Source: Bacteroidales bacterium (GTDB lineage: Bacteria; Bacteroidota; Bacteroidia; Bacteroidales; UBA932). From it: 64,000 nt of DNA. The DNA is taken from positions 307,795-371,794 of the forward strand of contig JAFZUX010000009.1 of NCBI GenBank assembly GCA_017618115.1. Direction: 5' to 3'. The notes beneath the pieces were generated by a model that was given only the letters and a program-made list of their open reading frames with translations, did no database searches and was not told the DNA's origin. Below are positions 36,855-45,433 of this stretch, in pieces (positions within the stretch are counted from its first letter, which is position 1; the number at the start of each line of letters is the position of its first letter). The translations under genes were made by a program, and so were the position numbers.

Positions 36855-37832
36855 TCACCTATTGTCCGAATAACCGAATGGATGGGGAGCAAGGGGGAGT
36901 TTGGCAAGTGGGTGGTAGTCACCCTTGAGGCCTATCGGGGTGGCGTTGCGGATCTGGCTCACAATCTCTATACAAGGGCGTGCCTCGCTGATTCTGAAGC
37001 CGTTACCGCTGAGGATCTTCTCATAACTTACAGTGTGGAGTTCCGTAAAGCCGGCGCTGAACTCAAACTCGTCACCGTCTATGTTGAGTGTGCGGTAAGT
37101 TCTCTTCTCTCCCTGAACGGCATTCTCCGGAAGGCAATCTGCATTGATGGAGAGGAAGTAACGAACTCTTGCACGTTTTAACTCCAGATAACCGGCAACG
37201 CGGTCAAAACTCATAACGTGAACAATGTTCTTCTGAACCGGGCCGAATATCCACTGAAGCATATCGTAGAAGTGAACGCCTATGTTGGTGGCAACGCCGC
37301 CGCTCTTGTGGATGTCTCCCTTCCAGGAGGCGTAATACCATTTACCTCTGGAAGTTATGTAGGTAAGGTCCACATCGTAAATCTTATCTTTAGGGCCGTT
37401 GTCTATCTTATTTTTAAGAGCAACAATACTGTCGTGAAGCCTGAGTTGCAGAATGGTATAGGCTTTATGGCCGGTCTCCTCTTCCAGTTGAACCAGGTTG
37501 TCTATGTTGTAAGGGTTGAGTACCAGCGGTTTTTCACAGATGACATTACAGCCCAGCCTCAGGCCGTAACGGATAAAGGCATCGTGAGTATAGTTTGGGG
37601 TACAGATAGAGAGCCAGTGAAGCGGATCATTGGTTCTCATACGCTTTGAGCAGAAGCGGTCAAACTGCTCGTTTTCAGTGTAAAAGGAGCAGTCCGGGAA
37701 GGAGCTGTCCAGGCGTCCTACGCTGTCAAACTTATCGTATGCTACAAGCAGGTTGTTGCCCGTATCCTTAATTGCTTTTATGTGTCTTGGGGCAATGTAA
37801 CCGGCCGCCCCTATCAATGCAAAATTCAACAT
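36855..37832 (-). CDS. wbpB: UDP-N-acetyl-2-amino-2-deoxyglucuronate 3-dehydrogenase (WbpB/WlbA)
   Basis: This 325-residue Gfo/Idh/MocA oxidoreductase oxidises C3 of UDP-GlcNAcA on the way to 2,3-diamino-uronic acids of surface glycans. It opens with NFALIGAAGYIAPRHIKAIK (the NAD loop), has the family Lys in CEKPLV, and the stretches VDLTYITSRGKWY, SWKGD and GVATNIGVHFYDML that I recognise from Pseudomonas WbpB. In the studied enzymes the bound NADH is recycled by reducing 2-oxoglutarate to 2-hydroxyglutarate. The gene 12 bases upstream encodes a 2-hydroxyacid dehydrogenase of the type that could oxidise that by-product. The aminotransferase (WbpE) and acetyltransferase (WbpD) steps are not in the window. 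Confidence 0.92.
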   Translation of the reverse strand: MLNFALIGAAGYIAPRHIKAIKDTGNNLLVAYDKFDSVGRLDSSFPDCSFYTENEQFDRFCSKRMRTNDPLHWLSICTPNYTHDAFIRYGLRLGCNVICEKPLVLNPYNIDNLVQLEEETGHKAYTILQLRLHDSIVALKNKIDNGPKDKIYDVDLTYITSRGKWYYASWKGDIHKSGGVATNIGVHFYDMLQWIFGPVQKNIVHVMSFDRVAGYLELKRARVRYFLSINADCLPENAVQGEKRTYRTLNIDGDEFEFSAGFTELHTVSYEKILSGNGFRISEARPCIEIVSQIRNATPIGLKGDYHPLAKLPLAPHPFGYSDNR

Positions 37833-37844
37833 GTTGCAATATTA

Positions 37845-40800
37845 CTAAAAAGATTCTATTGTGCAGTACTTTAGCAGTATCTCAAGCGGATGATGCGCCT
37901 TAATTCCCGTTCCGTCCAAAATCTGCTGGCGGCAACTTGTACCGGGAGCGAGCACGAAAAGCGGACTACCTTCTTTCTCTTTATGCTCTCTAACCGCCTT
38001 TCTTACAGCCGGAAAGAGGACCATCTCCCCTATCTCGATAGATTTTTTGTAGTGCTCCTTCTCATACCCGAAACTGCCCGCCATTCCGCAGCAACTGCTC
38101 GGAATGACGTTCACCCTGGCACCTTGTAACAGGGTGGAGAGAACCCTTACGGTCTTCTCTATTCCCACAAGAGATTTTTGGTGGCAGTGGCCGTGGAGGA
38201 AAATCTCCATCTCATCATTTGAGAACATTTCCGCCGTGATATTACCTTCCTCTATTTCCCTGATAATGAACTCATCATAAAGAAGTGCGTTCTTGGCAAG
38301 AGAAATAGCTTTCTCCTCATTTTCTTTATCTACAAGATCCGGATACTCATCTCTGAAGGAGAGAATGCAGGAGGGTTCAATACCTACAAGCGGAGTCTCT
38401 TCTGTGATTATTGGAGAGAGAAGTTCTACGTTTTTGTTAGCGTATCTCTTTGCCAATTTAAGGCATCCTTTGGAGATTGCGGCACGTCCGCTCTCTACGT
38501 GATGCGGTATTTCTACCTCATAACCAAGCTTTAAGAGCAGTTTAGCAAAAGCAAGTCCCAGCTCCGCCTCCTGGTTGTTGGTAAACTCGTCTGCAAAGAG
38601 ATAGACTTTGCCTTTGCTCTTTTGTTGAGTATGTTTTGCCACTTCCCGCTTTACAAGAGTGCGCATTGTGTAACGGCTCAGCGTTGGAATGTGACGCTCC
38701 GCTGCAAAGTGTACAACGCTCTTAATCAGACGCTCAGTAAAGGAGTTGGTTGCAAAGTAGTTATAGAGCGGCCTAAAGGTGCGGCCCAGTTTTTCAAAGA
38801 GGGCCATACGGGCAATCATCTTTATCTTTAACGGAGTACCCTCTGCATCCCACTTATGCTGAAGCAGTTCCGCACGTATGCGGGTCATATCCACGTTGGA
38901 AGGGCACTCGCTCTTACACCCCTTGCAGGCAAGGCAGGAATTTAAAACCTCCTCAATCTCAGGCGCTTTTACAAGTTCCTTAAAAGAGATATTCTGTTGT
39001 TGTGACGGTGTTCCGTATGTTAGAAGTTCTCTAAGTACGTTGGCTCTTGCACGTGTGGTATTGGTCTCCTCCATGGAAGATTTGAAGGAAGGGCACATAG
39101 TTCCGCCAATTAAATTGGAACGGCGGCAGACGCCGGCACCGTTGCATTGCTCTATATTTGAGAGGAATGCGTAAGGGTTTGTCTCATTGTGGGTAAAGCC
39201 TTTGTTCCAACGGAAATAGGTCTTCTGAGGAAGAGTGTAAGCCATTGTGGTTATAAAGCGCAGGTACTCATCCATTGGAGGAGTATCTACAATCTTACCC
39301 ATATTAAAAAGCGAGTCCGGATCCCAAAGCCTCTTAATCTGACGCATCATATCATAGACCTCATCTCCGTACATAAGAGGAATGAACTCCCCTCTCAGCC
39401 TTCCGTCTCCGTGCTCTCCGCTGAGTGAGCCGCGGTGCTTTTTAACTATCTGGGCGGAGAGAGTTGCGACCTCTCTAAATCTCTTAATATCAGCAGGCTC
39501 CTTAAGGTTAAGAATTGGTCTTAAGTGAAGTTCTCCGGTGCTTATATGGCCGTAATAGACGCACTCAAGATTTAGTTCATTGAGCATCCTCTTTATGTCT
39601 GCAATATACTCCGGCATTCTCTCCGGAGAGACTGCTGTATCCTCAATGACGCCGAAGGGTTTGGCATCTCCCTTCATTCCGCTCAAAACTCCAAGGCCCG
39701 CCTTTCTAAGGTTCCAAACTCTCTCTATCTCTTTGCCGTAAACCCTTGTACAGCAATATGCAAGATGTTTATTCTCTATTACGTCCCTTTCAAACTCCTT
39801 TGCATACTCCTCCATCTTTTCTCCCTCAAACTCCGCGATAATAAGCGCCTTTGGCTCTCCGTTTACAAAGAAGAAATTACGCTGCTGCTCAATGTTGGTT
39901 CTGGAGAGCGAAAGAATCTGGCCGTCCATAAGTTCCACAGCCACAGGAGAATGGGATAAAGCAACCAGGTTGGCCAGAAGAGAATCTTCCAGTGAGTTGC
40001 AGTGAGCGCAAACCACCATTCTCTCCTTTGGAGGAATTGGATTGAGTGAGAGTTTTACCTCTGTAATAAAGGCAAGGGTTCCCTCACTTCCAGCCAGCAG
40101 TTTACAAAGGTTTATAGTTCTCTCTTTCAGAGGTTTATTTTGGTTTGCAATATCTTCAATTACCTCATCTATTGCATAACCGGTACTGCGTCTTTTAAGA
40201 GATTTATCCGGAAAGCTCTCCTCTATCTTCTTTGAAACGGATTCATCCAAACCCCACTTAATCAGTTGAGAGTAAATGCGCTGAGCAAGGGTTGTCTTCT
40301 CTTGATTGTTGTGCCAGAACTCTTCTCCAAAGCGCTCTTCCAGTTCCTTTATTGTGTAATCCTTAAAAAGTTCAGTTGAGCCGTCGCTGAGAATTACCTC
40401 AGCCTCAAGCAGATGGTGGCGTGTACTGCCGTAAACCAACGAGTGGGTTCCACAGGAGTTGTTGCCCACCATTCCGCCAATACAGCAGCGGTTGCTTGTG
40501 GAAGTTTCCGGTGAGAAGAAGAGGTTATAAGGCTTTAAGGCAAGGTTAAGTTCATCACGCACCACTCCGGGCTGAACTCTTACCCAACGCTCCTCTTTAT
40601 TGATTTCCAGGATTTTATTCCAATGCTTGGAGATGTCGCATACAATGCCGCTTCCTACAACCTGCCCGGCAATAGAGGTGCCTCCGGCTCTTGGAATAAT
40701 ATCAAGATGATTCTCTTTTGCGGTTTTTAAGAGGGAGAGAACATCCTCCTTATCCTTTGGATAGCAGACGCCGTAAGGCATTTGCCTATAGCAACTTGCA

Positions 40801-40850
40801 TCCGTTGCATAGGAGATTCTGTGAATATTGTCCCTTAAGATTTCCGCCAT
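37845..40850 (-). CDS. FAD/Fe-S D-2-hydroxyacid dehydrogenase, YdiJ-like (2-hydroxyglutarate type)
   Basis: This 1001-residue fusion protein has a GlcD-like half and a GlcF-like half. The first has the FAD-binding PCMH domain (PRAGGTSIAGQVVGSG; GGMVGNNSCGTHSLVYGSTRHH) and the FAD-oxidase C domain with STGELHLRPILNL and SGEHGDGRLRGEF. The second has a Cys set in CNGAGVCRR (about 568), a 4Fe-4S motif CLACKGCKSECP (about 638) and CCG-type cysteines ending in SSCCGMAGSFGYEKEHY (about 917). Length and order equal E. coli YdiJ, reported to oxidise D-2-hydroxyglutarate; D-lactate or glycolate are alternatives. It lies between the UDP-sugar dehydrogenase and wbpB with 12-base gaps, in the same operon. 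Confidence 0.88.
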   Translation of the reverse strand: MAEILRDNIHRISYATDASCYRQMPYGVCYPKDKEDVLSLLKTAKENHLDIIPRAGGTSIAGQVVGSGIVCDISKHWNKILEINKEERWVRVQPGVVRDELNLALKPYNLFFSPETSTSNRCCIGGMVGNNSCGTHSLVYGSTRHHLLEAEVILSDGSTELFKDYTIKELEERFGEEFWHNNQEKTTLAQRIYSQLIKWGLDESVSKKIEESFPDKSLKRRSTGYAIDEVIEDIANQNKPLKERTINLCKLLAGSEGTLAFITEVKLSLNPIPPKERMVVCAHCNSLEDSLLANLVALSHSPVAVELMDGQILSLSRTNIEQQRNFFFVNGEPKALIIAEFEGEKMEEYAKEFERDVIENKHLAYCCTRVYGKEIERVWNLRKAGLGVLSGMKGDAKPFGVIEDTAVSPERMPEYIADIKRMLNELNLECVYYGHISTGELHLRPILNLKEPADIKRFREVATLSAQIVKKHRGSLSGEHGDGRLRGEFIPLMYGDEVYDMMRQIKRLWDPDSLFNMGKIVDTPPMDEYLRFITTMAYTLPQKTYFRWNKGFTHNETNPYAFLSNIEQCNGAGVCRRSNLIGGTMCPSFKSSMEETNTTRARANVLRELLTYGTPSQQQNISFKELVKAPEIEEVLNSCLACKGCKSECPSNVDMTRIRAELLQHKWDAEGTPLKIKMIARMALFEKLGRTFRPLYNYFATNSFTERLIKSVVHFAAERHIPTLSRYTMRTLVKREVAKHTQQKSKGKVYLFADEFTNNQEAELGLAFAKLLLKLGYEVEIPHHVESGRAAISKGCLKLAKRYANKNVELLSPIITEETPLVGIEPSCILSFRDEYPDLVDKENEEKAISLAKNALLYDEFIIREIEEGNITAEMFSNDEMEIFLHGHCHQKSLVGIEKTVRVLSTLLQGARVNVIPSSCCGMAGSFGYEKEHYKKSIEIGEMVLFPAVRKAVREHKEKEGSPLFVLAPGTSCRQQILDGTGIKAHHPLEILLKYCTIESF

Positions 40851-40862
40851 GGAGCAGTTAGA

Positions 40863-42134
40863 TTAGAGACTCCAATAGCCAAGCTTCTTAATCTTCCCCC
40901 TATAGAGACCTTTGATATCTACAATCAGAGCGTTTGGTTTACAGATGGAGATGAAATCCTTCTCCTTGAGGTTTCTCATCTGCTTGTGTGCAACAGCCAC
41001 AACCACAGCGTCATACCCCTTGCCTATCTTATCCGTCAAAGTTATGCCGTAAACCTTCTTCACCTCAGCCTTATCTGCGTAAGGGTCATAAACCTCAGTC
41101 TTTACTCCGTAACTGTGAAGTTCCTCTATTATATTGACAACCTTGGAGTTGCGGATATCTGAAACATCTTCTTTGAAGGTTATTCCCAAAACCAGAACCT
41201 TAGCATCCTTTATCTGCTTTCCGGCTTTGATGAGTTCCTTTACAACCTTCTTTCCAATGTAACCGCCCATTGAGTCGTTTACAAAACGGCCGGCATTAAT
41301 AACTTTGGTATGATACTTAAGTTTATATGCCTTATGTACAAGATAATACGGGTCTACGCCTATGCAGTGACCGCCCACCAGACCCGGATAGAACTTAAGG
41401 AAGTTCCACTTTGTTCCGGCAGCCTCCAGAACATCGTATGTGTTGATACCCATCCTTCCAAAGAGAATGGAGAGTTCATTCATAAGAGCAATGTTCACAT
41501 CCCTCTGAGTGTTCTCTATAATCTTTGCAGCCTCTGCAACTTTTATAGACTGAGCCTTGTGAACTCCCGCCTCTATTATGCTTCCGTAAATGGCCGCAAC
41601 TCTCTCAAGGGTAGCCTTATCCGAGCCGGAAACAATCTTTACGGTGTTCTTCAGAGTATGAACTTTATCTCCCGGATTGATTCTCTCCGGAGAGTAACCT
41701 ACTTTAAAATCCTTTCCGAATTTAAGGCCTGAGAACTTCTCCAAAACCGGAACGCAATCCTCTTCCGTACATCCCGGATACACGGTAGATTCATAAACAA
41801 CACAGTCTCCCCTCTTTAGAACTTTTCCCGCAATTTCAGAGGCGGAGAGAAGAGGTTTAAGATCCGGTTCGTTGGCCTCGGTAACCGGAGTAGGAACTGC
41901 CACAACAAAGAAAGTAGCACTCCTAAGCTCTTCAATATCAGAAGTGAAGATTATGCTCTTATTCTTAAAATCTGAAGGCTTCAACTCCCTGGAAGGGTCT
42001 ACCCCCTTCTTCAACTTTGAGACTCTCTCCTTATCTATTTCAAATCCAATTACCTGATACTTCTCCGCAAAGGCCAATGCCAAAGGAAGTCCCACGTAAC
42101 CAAGACCGATGACTGCAATTTTCTCTCTTTTCAT
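40863..42134 (-). CDS. UDP-N-acetyl-hexosamine 6-dehydrogenase (TviB/WbpO/CapL type)
   Basis: This 423-residue enzyme oxidises C6 of UDP-GlcNAc or UDP-GalNAc twice with NAD to give the uronic acid. It has the NAD loop AVIGLGYVGLPLALAFAE, the Glu in YESTVYPGCTEEDC, the catalytic Cys in KFYPGLVGGHCIGVDPYYL, and the UDP-binding C domain with LGITFKEDVSDIRNSK. The HCIGVDPYYL form is the TviB/WbpO/CapL variant, not the HCIPIDPFYL form of WbpA. Together with wbpB it would supply the first two steps of an amino-uronic acid pathway. It lies 8 bases behind pgi. Confidence 0.9.
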   Translation of the reverse strand: MKREKIAVIGLGYVGLPLALAFAEKYQVIGFEIDKERVSKLKKGVDPSRELKPSDFKNKSIIFTSDIEELRSATFFVVAVPTPVTEANEPDLKPLLSASEIAGKVLKRGDCVVYESTVYPGCTEEDCVPVLEKFSGLKFGKDFKVGYSPERINPGDKVHTLKNTVKIVSGSDKATLERVAAIYGSIIEAGVHKAQSIKVAEAAKIIENTQRDVNIALMNELSILFGRMGINTYDVLEAAGTKWNFLKFYPGLVGGHCIGVDPYYLVHKAYKLKYHTKVINAGRFVNDSMGGYIGKKVVKELIKAGKQIKDAKVLVLGITFKEDVSDIRNSKVVNIIEELHSYGVKTEVYDPYADKAEVKKVYGITLTDKIGKGYDAVVVAVAHKQMRNLKEKDFISICKPNALIVDIKGLYRGKIKKLGYWSL

Positions 42135-42142
42135 TTGGGTAA

Positions 42143-43438
42143 CTATTTAGAAGGGCGTCCCAGAAGTTTATACAAATTGTTCTTGTAAACCTCTACCGCC
42201 GGTTGGTCAAACGGATTGACACCCAGCATATAAGCGGATACTGCACAGGATACCTCAAAGAAGTAGAAGAGCATTCCCATATTCCACTCATCTATCTTCT
42301 CCAACTCAATATAGATGTTAGGAACACCGCCGCTGGTGTGAGCCATACGGGTTCCCTCCTCGGCTGCACGGTTAATGTTCTCCAGCGTCCATCCCTTAAG
42401 GTAATCCAGTCCGTCCAAGTTGTCTGAAGATGAAGGAATTATAACCTCTACCTCCTTGCTTCCGGCAAGAATTGCGGTCTCAAACATAATTCTTTCACCG
42501 TCCTGGATATACTGTCCTACGGAGTGCAGGTCTGTAGTAAGGTCCAGCGTAGCAGGGAAGAGTCCTTTATGCTCTTTACCCTCGCTCTCTGCAAAGAGTT
42601 GCTTGAGCCACTCTCCCAGGTACTTAAGTTTTGGGTGATAGTTAATAAAGACCTCTATCTTCTTTCCTGATTTGTACATCAGATTTCTCAGAGCGGCATA
42701 GCGCAGAGCGGGGTTGTCATCAGAGACCTCAAGTATGTGATTCATAGCCTCGTTTGCTCCGCCCAGCAGGTTTTCAATGTTAAAACCGGCAACCGCTATA
42801 GGGAGCAGTCCTACTGCAGAAAGCACTGAGTATCTGCCTCCTACATTTCCAGGCAATGAGAGTGATACATATCCGTACTTCTCACTCATTGCTCTCAGAG
42901 CACCGTTGCTCTGATCCGTAACGGTTATAATTCTGCGTCTTGTATCCTCAACACCAAACCGGTCTATCATCTGCTTTCTCAGGATTCTGAAAGCAAGCGC
43001 ACTCTCCAGCGTAGTACCTGATTTTGAGATTACTATAAGACCGTAAGATTTCTTTTTGAGATAGCCCAGAAGGTCACTCATATAATCCTCACTGAGTGAG
43101 TAACCTGCAAAGACTATATGCGGAGCGTTTCTCTCTCCTGCAGATGCAAAACTGTGAGAGAAAGCCTCCAACGCACACTTGGCACCCAGGAATGAACCTC
43201 CGATTCCCACCACCACAACAACATCCATTACGTTAATCCAGCGGTTTGCAATCATCTGACAATCCGCAATCAACTTTTTGTTGTCATCTTTTGGAAGGGT
43301 AAGCCAGCCGTTCATCTTTCCGCCACGGCCCTGGCCGCTTAAAAGAACTTTAAGAGCAGATTTTGCACTCTCAAGTGCAGCATTGTAATCCTTTGCAGAG
43401 ACAAACTTCTCCGCCATCTCCGTCTTCAGTTCAAGCAT
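42143..43438 (-). CDS. pgi: Glucose-6-phosphate isomerase
   Basis: This 431-residue enzyme interconverts glucose 6-phosphate and fructose 6-phosphate. It shows the SIS-domain core: VVVVGIGGSFLGAKCALEAF, VISKSGTTLESALAFRILR, GNVGGRYSVLSAVGLLPIAVAG with the catalytic Glu region following in EGKEHKGLFPATLDLTTDLHS, and the base His in THTSGG-type sequence (MAHTSGGVPN). The length is that of the short bacterial PGI group. Its place between a sugar-nucleotide dehydratase and dehydrogenase suggests it steers carbon toward UDP-GlcNAc for the operon as well as serving glycolysis. Confidence 0.95.
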   Translation of the reverse strand: MLELKTEMAEKFVSAKDYNAALESAKSALKVLLSGQGRGGKMNGWLTLPKDDNKKLIADCQMIANRWINVMDVVVVVGIGGSFLGAKCALEAFSHSFASAGERNAPHIVFAGYSLSEDYMSDLLGYLKKKSYGLIVISKSGTTLESALAFRILRKQMIDRFGVEDTRRRIITVTDQSNGALRAMSEKYGYVSLSLPGNVGGRYSVLSAVGLLPIAVAGFNIENLLGGANEAMNHILEVSDDNPALRYAALRNLMYKSGKKIEVFINYHPKLKYLGEWLKQLFAESEGKEHKGLFPATLDLTTDLHSVGQYIQDGERIMFETAILAGSKEVEVIIPSSSDNLDGLDYLKGWTLENINRAAEEGTRMAHTSGGVPNIYIELEKIDEWNMGMLFYFFEVSCAVSAYMLGVNPFDQPAVEVYKNNLYKLLGRPSK

Positions 43439-43443
43439 ACCGA

Positions 43444-45363
43444 TTACTTTTTAACGTCAAATTCGCAGAACTTACTGTTTCCGCTAATATACTCAGGCAC
43501 AGTCTTTTTCATAAGACGAACCATGTCCGGAATATCAACCTTGTAAGCCAGATCTGAGAGCTCCGTTGTTACGGCATCCACATCTTTGTACTCATACTCT
43601 CTAACCTTGGCTATACGGATACGTTTGTGGAATGCAGGAATGGTATTCTCCTTATCCGAAAGCACCTCTTCATACAATTTCTCACCAGGACGCAAACCTG
43701 AGTATTCAATCTTAATATCCTTATCCGGAACAAATCCGGCAAGAGAAATCATTCTTCTGGCAAGCTGATCTATCTTGATAGGTTCTCCCATATCAAAGAC
43801 AAATATCTGATTTCCGGATGAAAGCGTAGCGGCCTCAAGCACCAGACGGCAAGCCTCCGGAATAGTCATAAAGAATCTTGTAATATCCTTATGGGTTACG
43901 GTTACAGGACCGCCCTCCTCAATCTGCTGGCGGAATCTTGGAATAACTGAACCGTTGGAACCCAGCACGTTACCGAATCTTGTAGTAACGAACTTGGTTC
44001 TTCCCTTAACCAATCCCTTCTCAACTGACAGACCCAAAGACTGCACGTATATCTCAGCCAGACGCTTAGAGCAACCCATTATGTTTGTAGGGTTAACCGC
44101 CTTATCCGTAGAGATCATAACCATCTTCTCAACGTCATACTCCAAGCATTTATCTGCAACGTTGCGGCTTCCTTTTACATTTACCAGAACAGCCTCGCAA
44201 GGGTTCTCCTCCATAAGCGGAACGTGCTTATATGCAGCGGCATGGAAGACAACCTGAGGTCTGAACTTACGGAACGCGTAATCCAAACGCTCCAACTGAC
44301 GGACATCACCTATAACGGGAACAAAGTTAAGGCCCTTAAATCTGTCTTCCAGTTCAAGACGGAGGTTATGCATCGGAGTCTCCGCGTTGTCAAAGAGAAC
44401 TATCTGCTTTGGAAAGAAGTGGGTAAGCTGTCTTACTATCTCTGAACCAATGGAGCCGGCCGCTCCGGTAACCATAACAACTTTTCCGGAGAAATAGGAC
44501 TTTATCTCATCCATAGAGATCTGAATCTCAGCTCTTCCAAGCAAGTCCTCAACCTTAACGTCTCTTGGACGGAGAATGGATTTACTATCCTCCACCTCAT
44601 CCACATTAGGAATTATGAGGGTCTTTACTTTGTTGTTCAGGCAGTAATCAATAACACCGTCGCTCTCGCTCTGAGCATCCGTATCCTTGGCAAAGAGCAC
44701 GGCATCTATATCATTGGATTTGATTATTTTAGCCAAAGCCTCCGGATTATCAAAGTTGAAAACGGGACGCTGGTCCAAAAGCATCTTGGCCTTTCTGTCA
44801 GAACGCTCCAAAAAACCTACTACATAGTAGTGAGTTGAGGTCTGGAGGCGTTTTAGGGTAGCCACGCTCTTATTAGTGGTTCCATAGACCAAAATTTTCT
44901 TCTTCTTCTGCTTATCCGTATCCTCAAACCTGTTATTGTAGATATTGTATCCCAGAATCATAAAGACCCTGATACCAACCAACAAGAAGAAGGTGACCAC
45001 AATATCAAATATCACCTGCAACAGAATCCAGTTGATGAAACCGAATAGGATAAGAAGTACTAAGAATATGAGAATACCCTTTATTAATGAGACATATCCA
45101 TATTGTAGCACATCTCTGTAGCCAAAGTGACGGATGATGATTCTATAGGTCTTGAAGATGAAGAAAAGAAGGAGGGAGGTTCCTACAGAAGAGGCGAAAA
45201 GAGATAATGTCAGATATGGAGTCTCAAACAAATGTGGTTGGATAAGGCTGATCTCAAAACCTACCGCCATAGTAGCGAAAACGGAGATTACCAAATCCAT
45301 TATAAAGACTAGTTCTTCCCTTACAAAGGAATCCTTAAATCTTTTTAGCCATTTACCTGCCAT
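43444..45363 (-). CDS. Membrane-bound UDP-GlcNAc 4,6-dehydratase (FlaA1/WbpM/CapD type)
   Basis: This 639-residue protein starts with four membrane helices (about residues 18-140), then a CoA-binding-like domain (about 150-270, KILVYGTTNKSVATLKRLQ), and the extended SDR dehydratase domain from about 295 (VMVTGAAGSIGSEIV) with STDKAVNPTNIMGCSKRLAE as the catalytic strand. It converts UDP-GlcNAc into the 4-keto-6-deoxy sugar that begins synthesis of sugars such as QuiNAc, FucNAc or bacillosamine. It is the first gene of the operon and has a full promoter in front. The later steps are not in the window. Confidence 0.9.
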   Translation of the reverse strand: MAGKWLKRFKDSFVREELVFIMDLVISVFATMAVGFEISLIQPHLFETPYLTLSLFASSVGTSLLLFFIFKTYRIIIRHFGYRDVLQYGYVSLIKGILIFLVLLILFGFINWILLQVIFDIVVTFFLLVGIRVFMILGYNIYNNRFEDTDKQKKKKILVYGTTNKSVATLKRLQTSTHYYVVGFLERSDRKAKMLLDQRPVFNFDNPEALAKIIKSNDIDAVLFAKDTDAQSESDGVIDYCLNNKVKTLIIPNVDEVEDSKSILRPRDVKVEDLLGRAEIQISMDEIKSYFSGKVVMVTGAAGSIGSEIVRQLTHFFPKQIVLFDNAETPMHNLRLELEDRFKGLNFVPVIGDVRQLERLDYAFRKFRPQVVFHAAAYKHVPLMEENPCEAVLVNVKGSRNVADKCLEYDVEKMVMISTDKAVNPTNIMGCSKRLAEIYVQSLGLSVEKGLVKGRTKFVTTRFGNVLGSNGSVIPRFRQQIEEGGPVTVTHKDITRFFMTIPEACRLVLEAATLSSGNQIFVFDMGEPIKIDQLARRMISLAGFVPDKDIKIEYSGLRPGEKLYEEVLSDKENTIPAFHKRIRIAKVREYEYKDVDAVTTELSDLAYKVDIPDMVRLMKKTVPEYISGNSKFCEFDVKK

Positions 45364-45391
45364 AGTTAACTTTTGGTCTGATTAAATTATC

Positions 45392-45421
45392 CAAAAATAG
45401 TTAAAATCTTGTAGTTATCAA
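45392..45421 (-). promoter_or_regulatory. Promoter of the nucleotide-sugar operon
   Basis: TTG at 45421-45419, 19 bases, then TATTTTTG at 45399-45392 on the minus strand. It would drive the dehydratase, pgi, UDP-sugar dehydrogenase, YdiJ-like gene and wbpB, whose gaps are 5 to 12 bases. Confidence 0.75.
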
Positions 45422-45433
45422 AATTTACAACCG

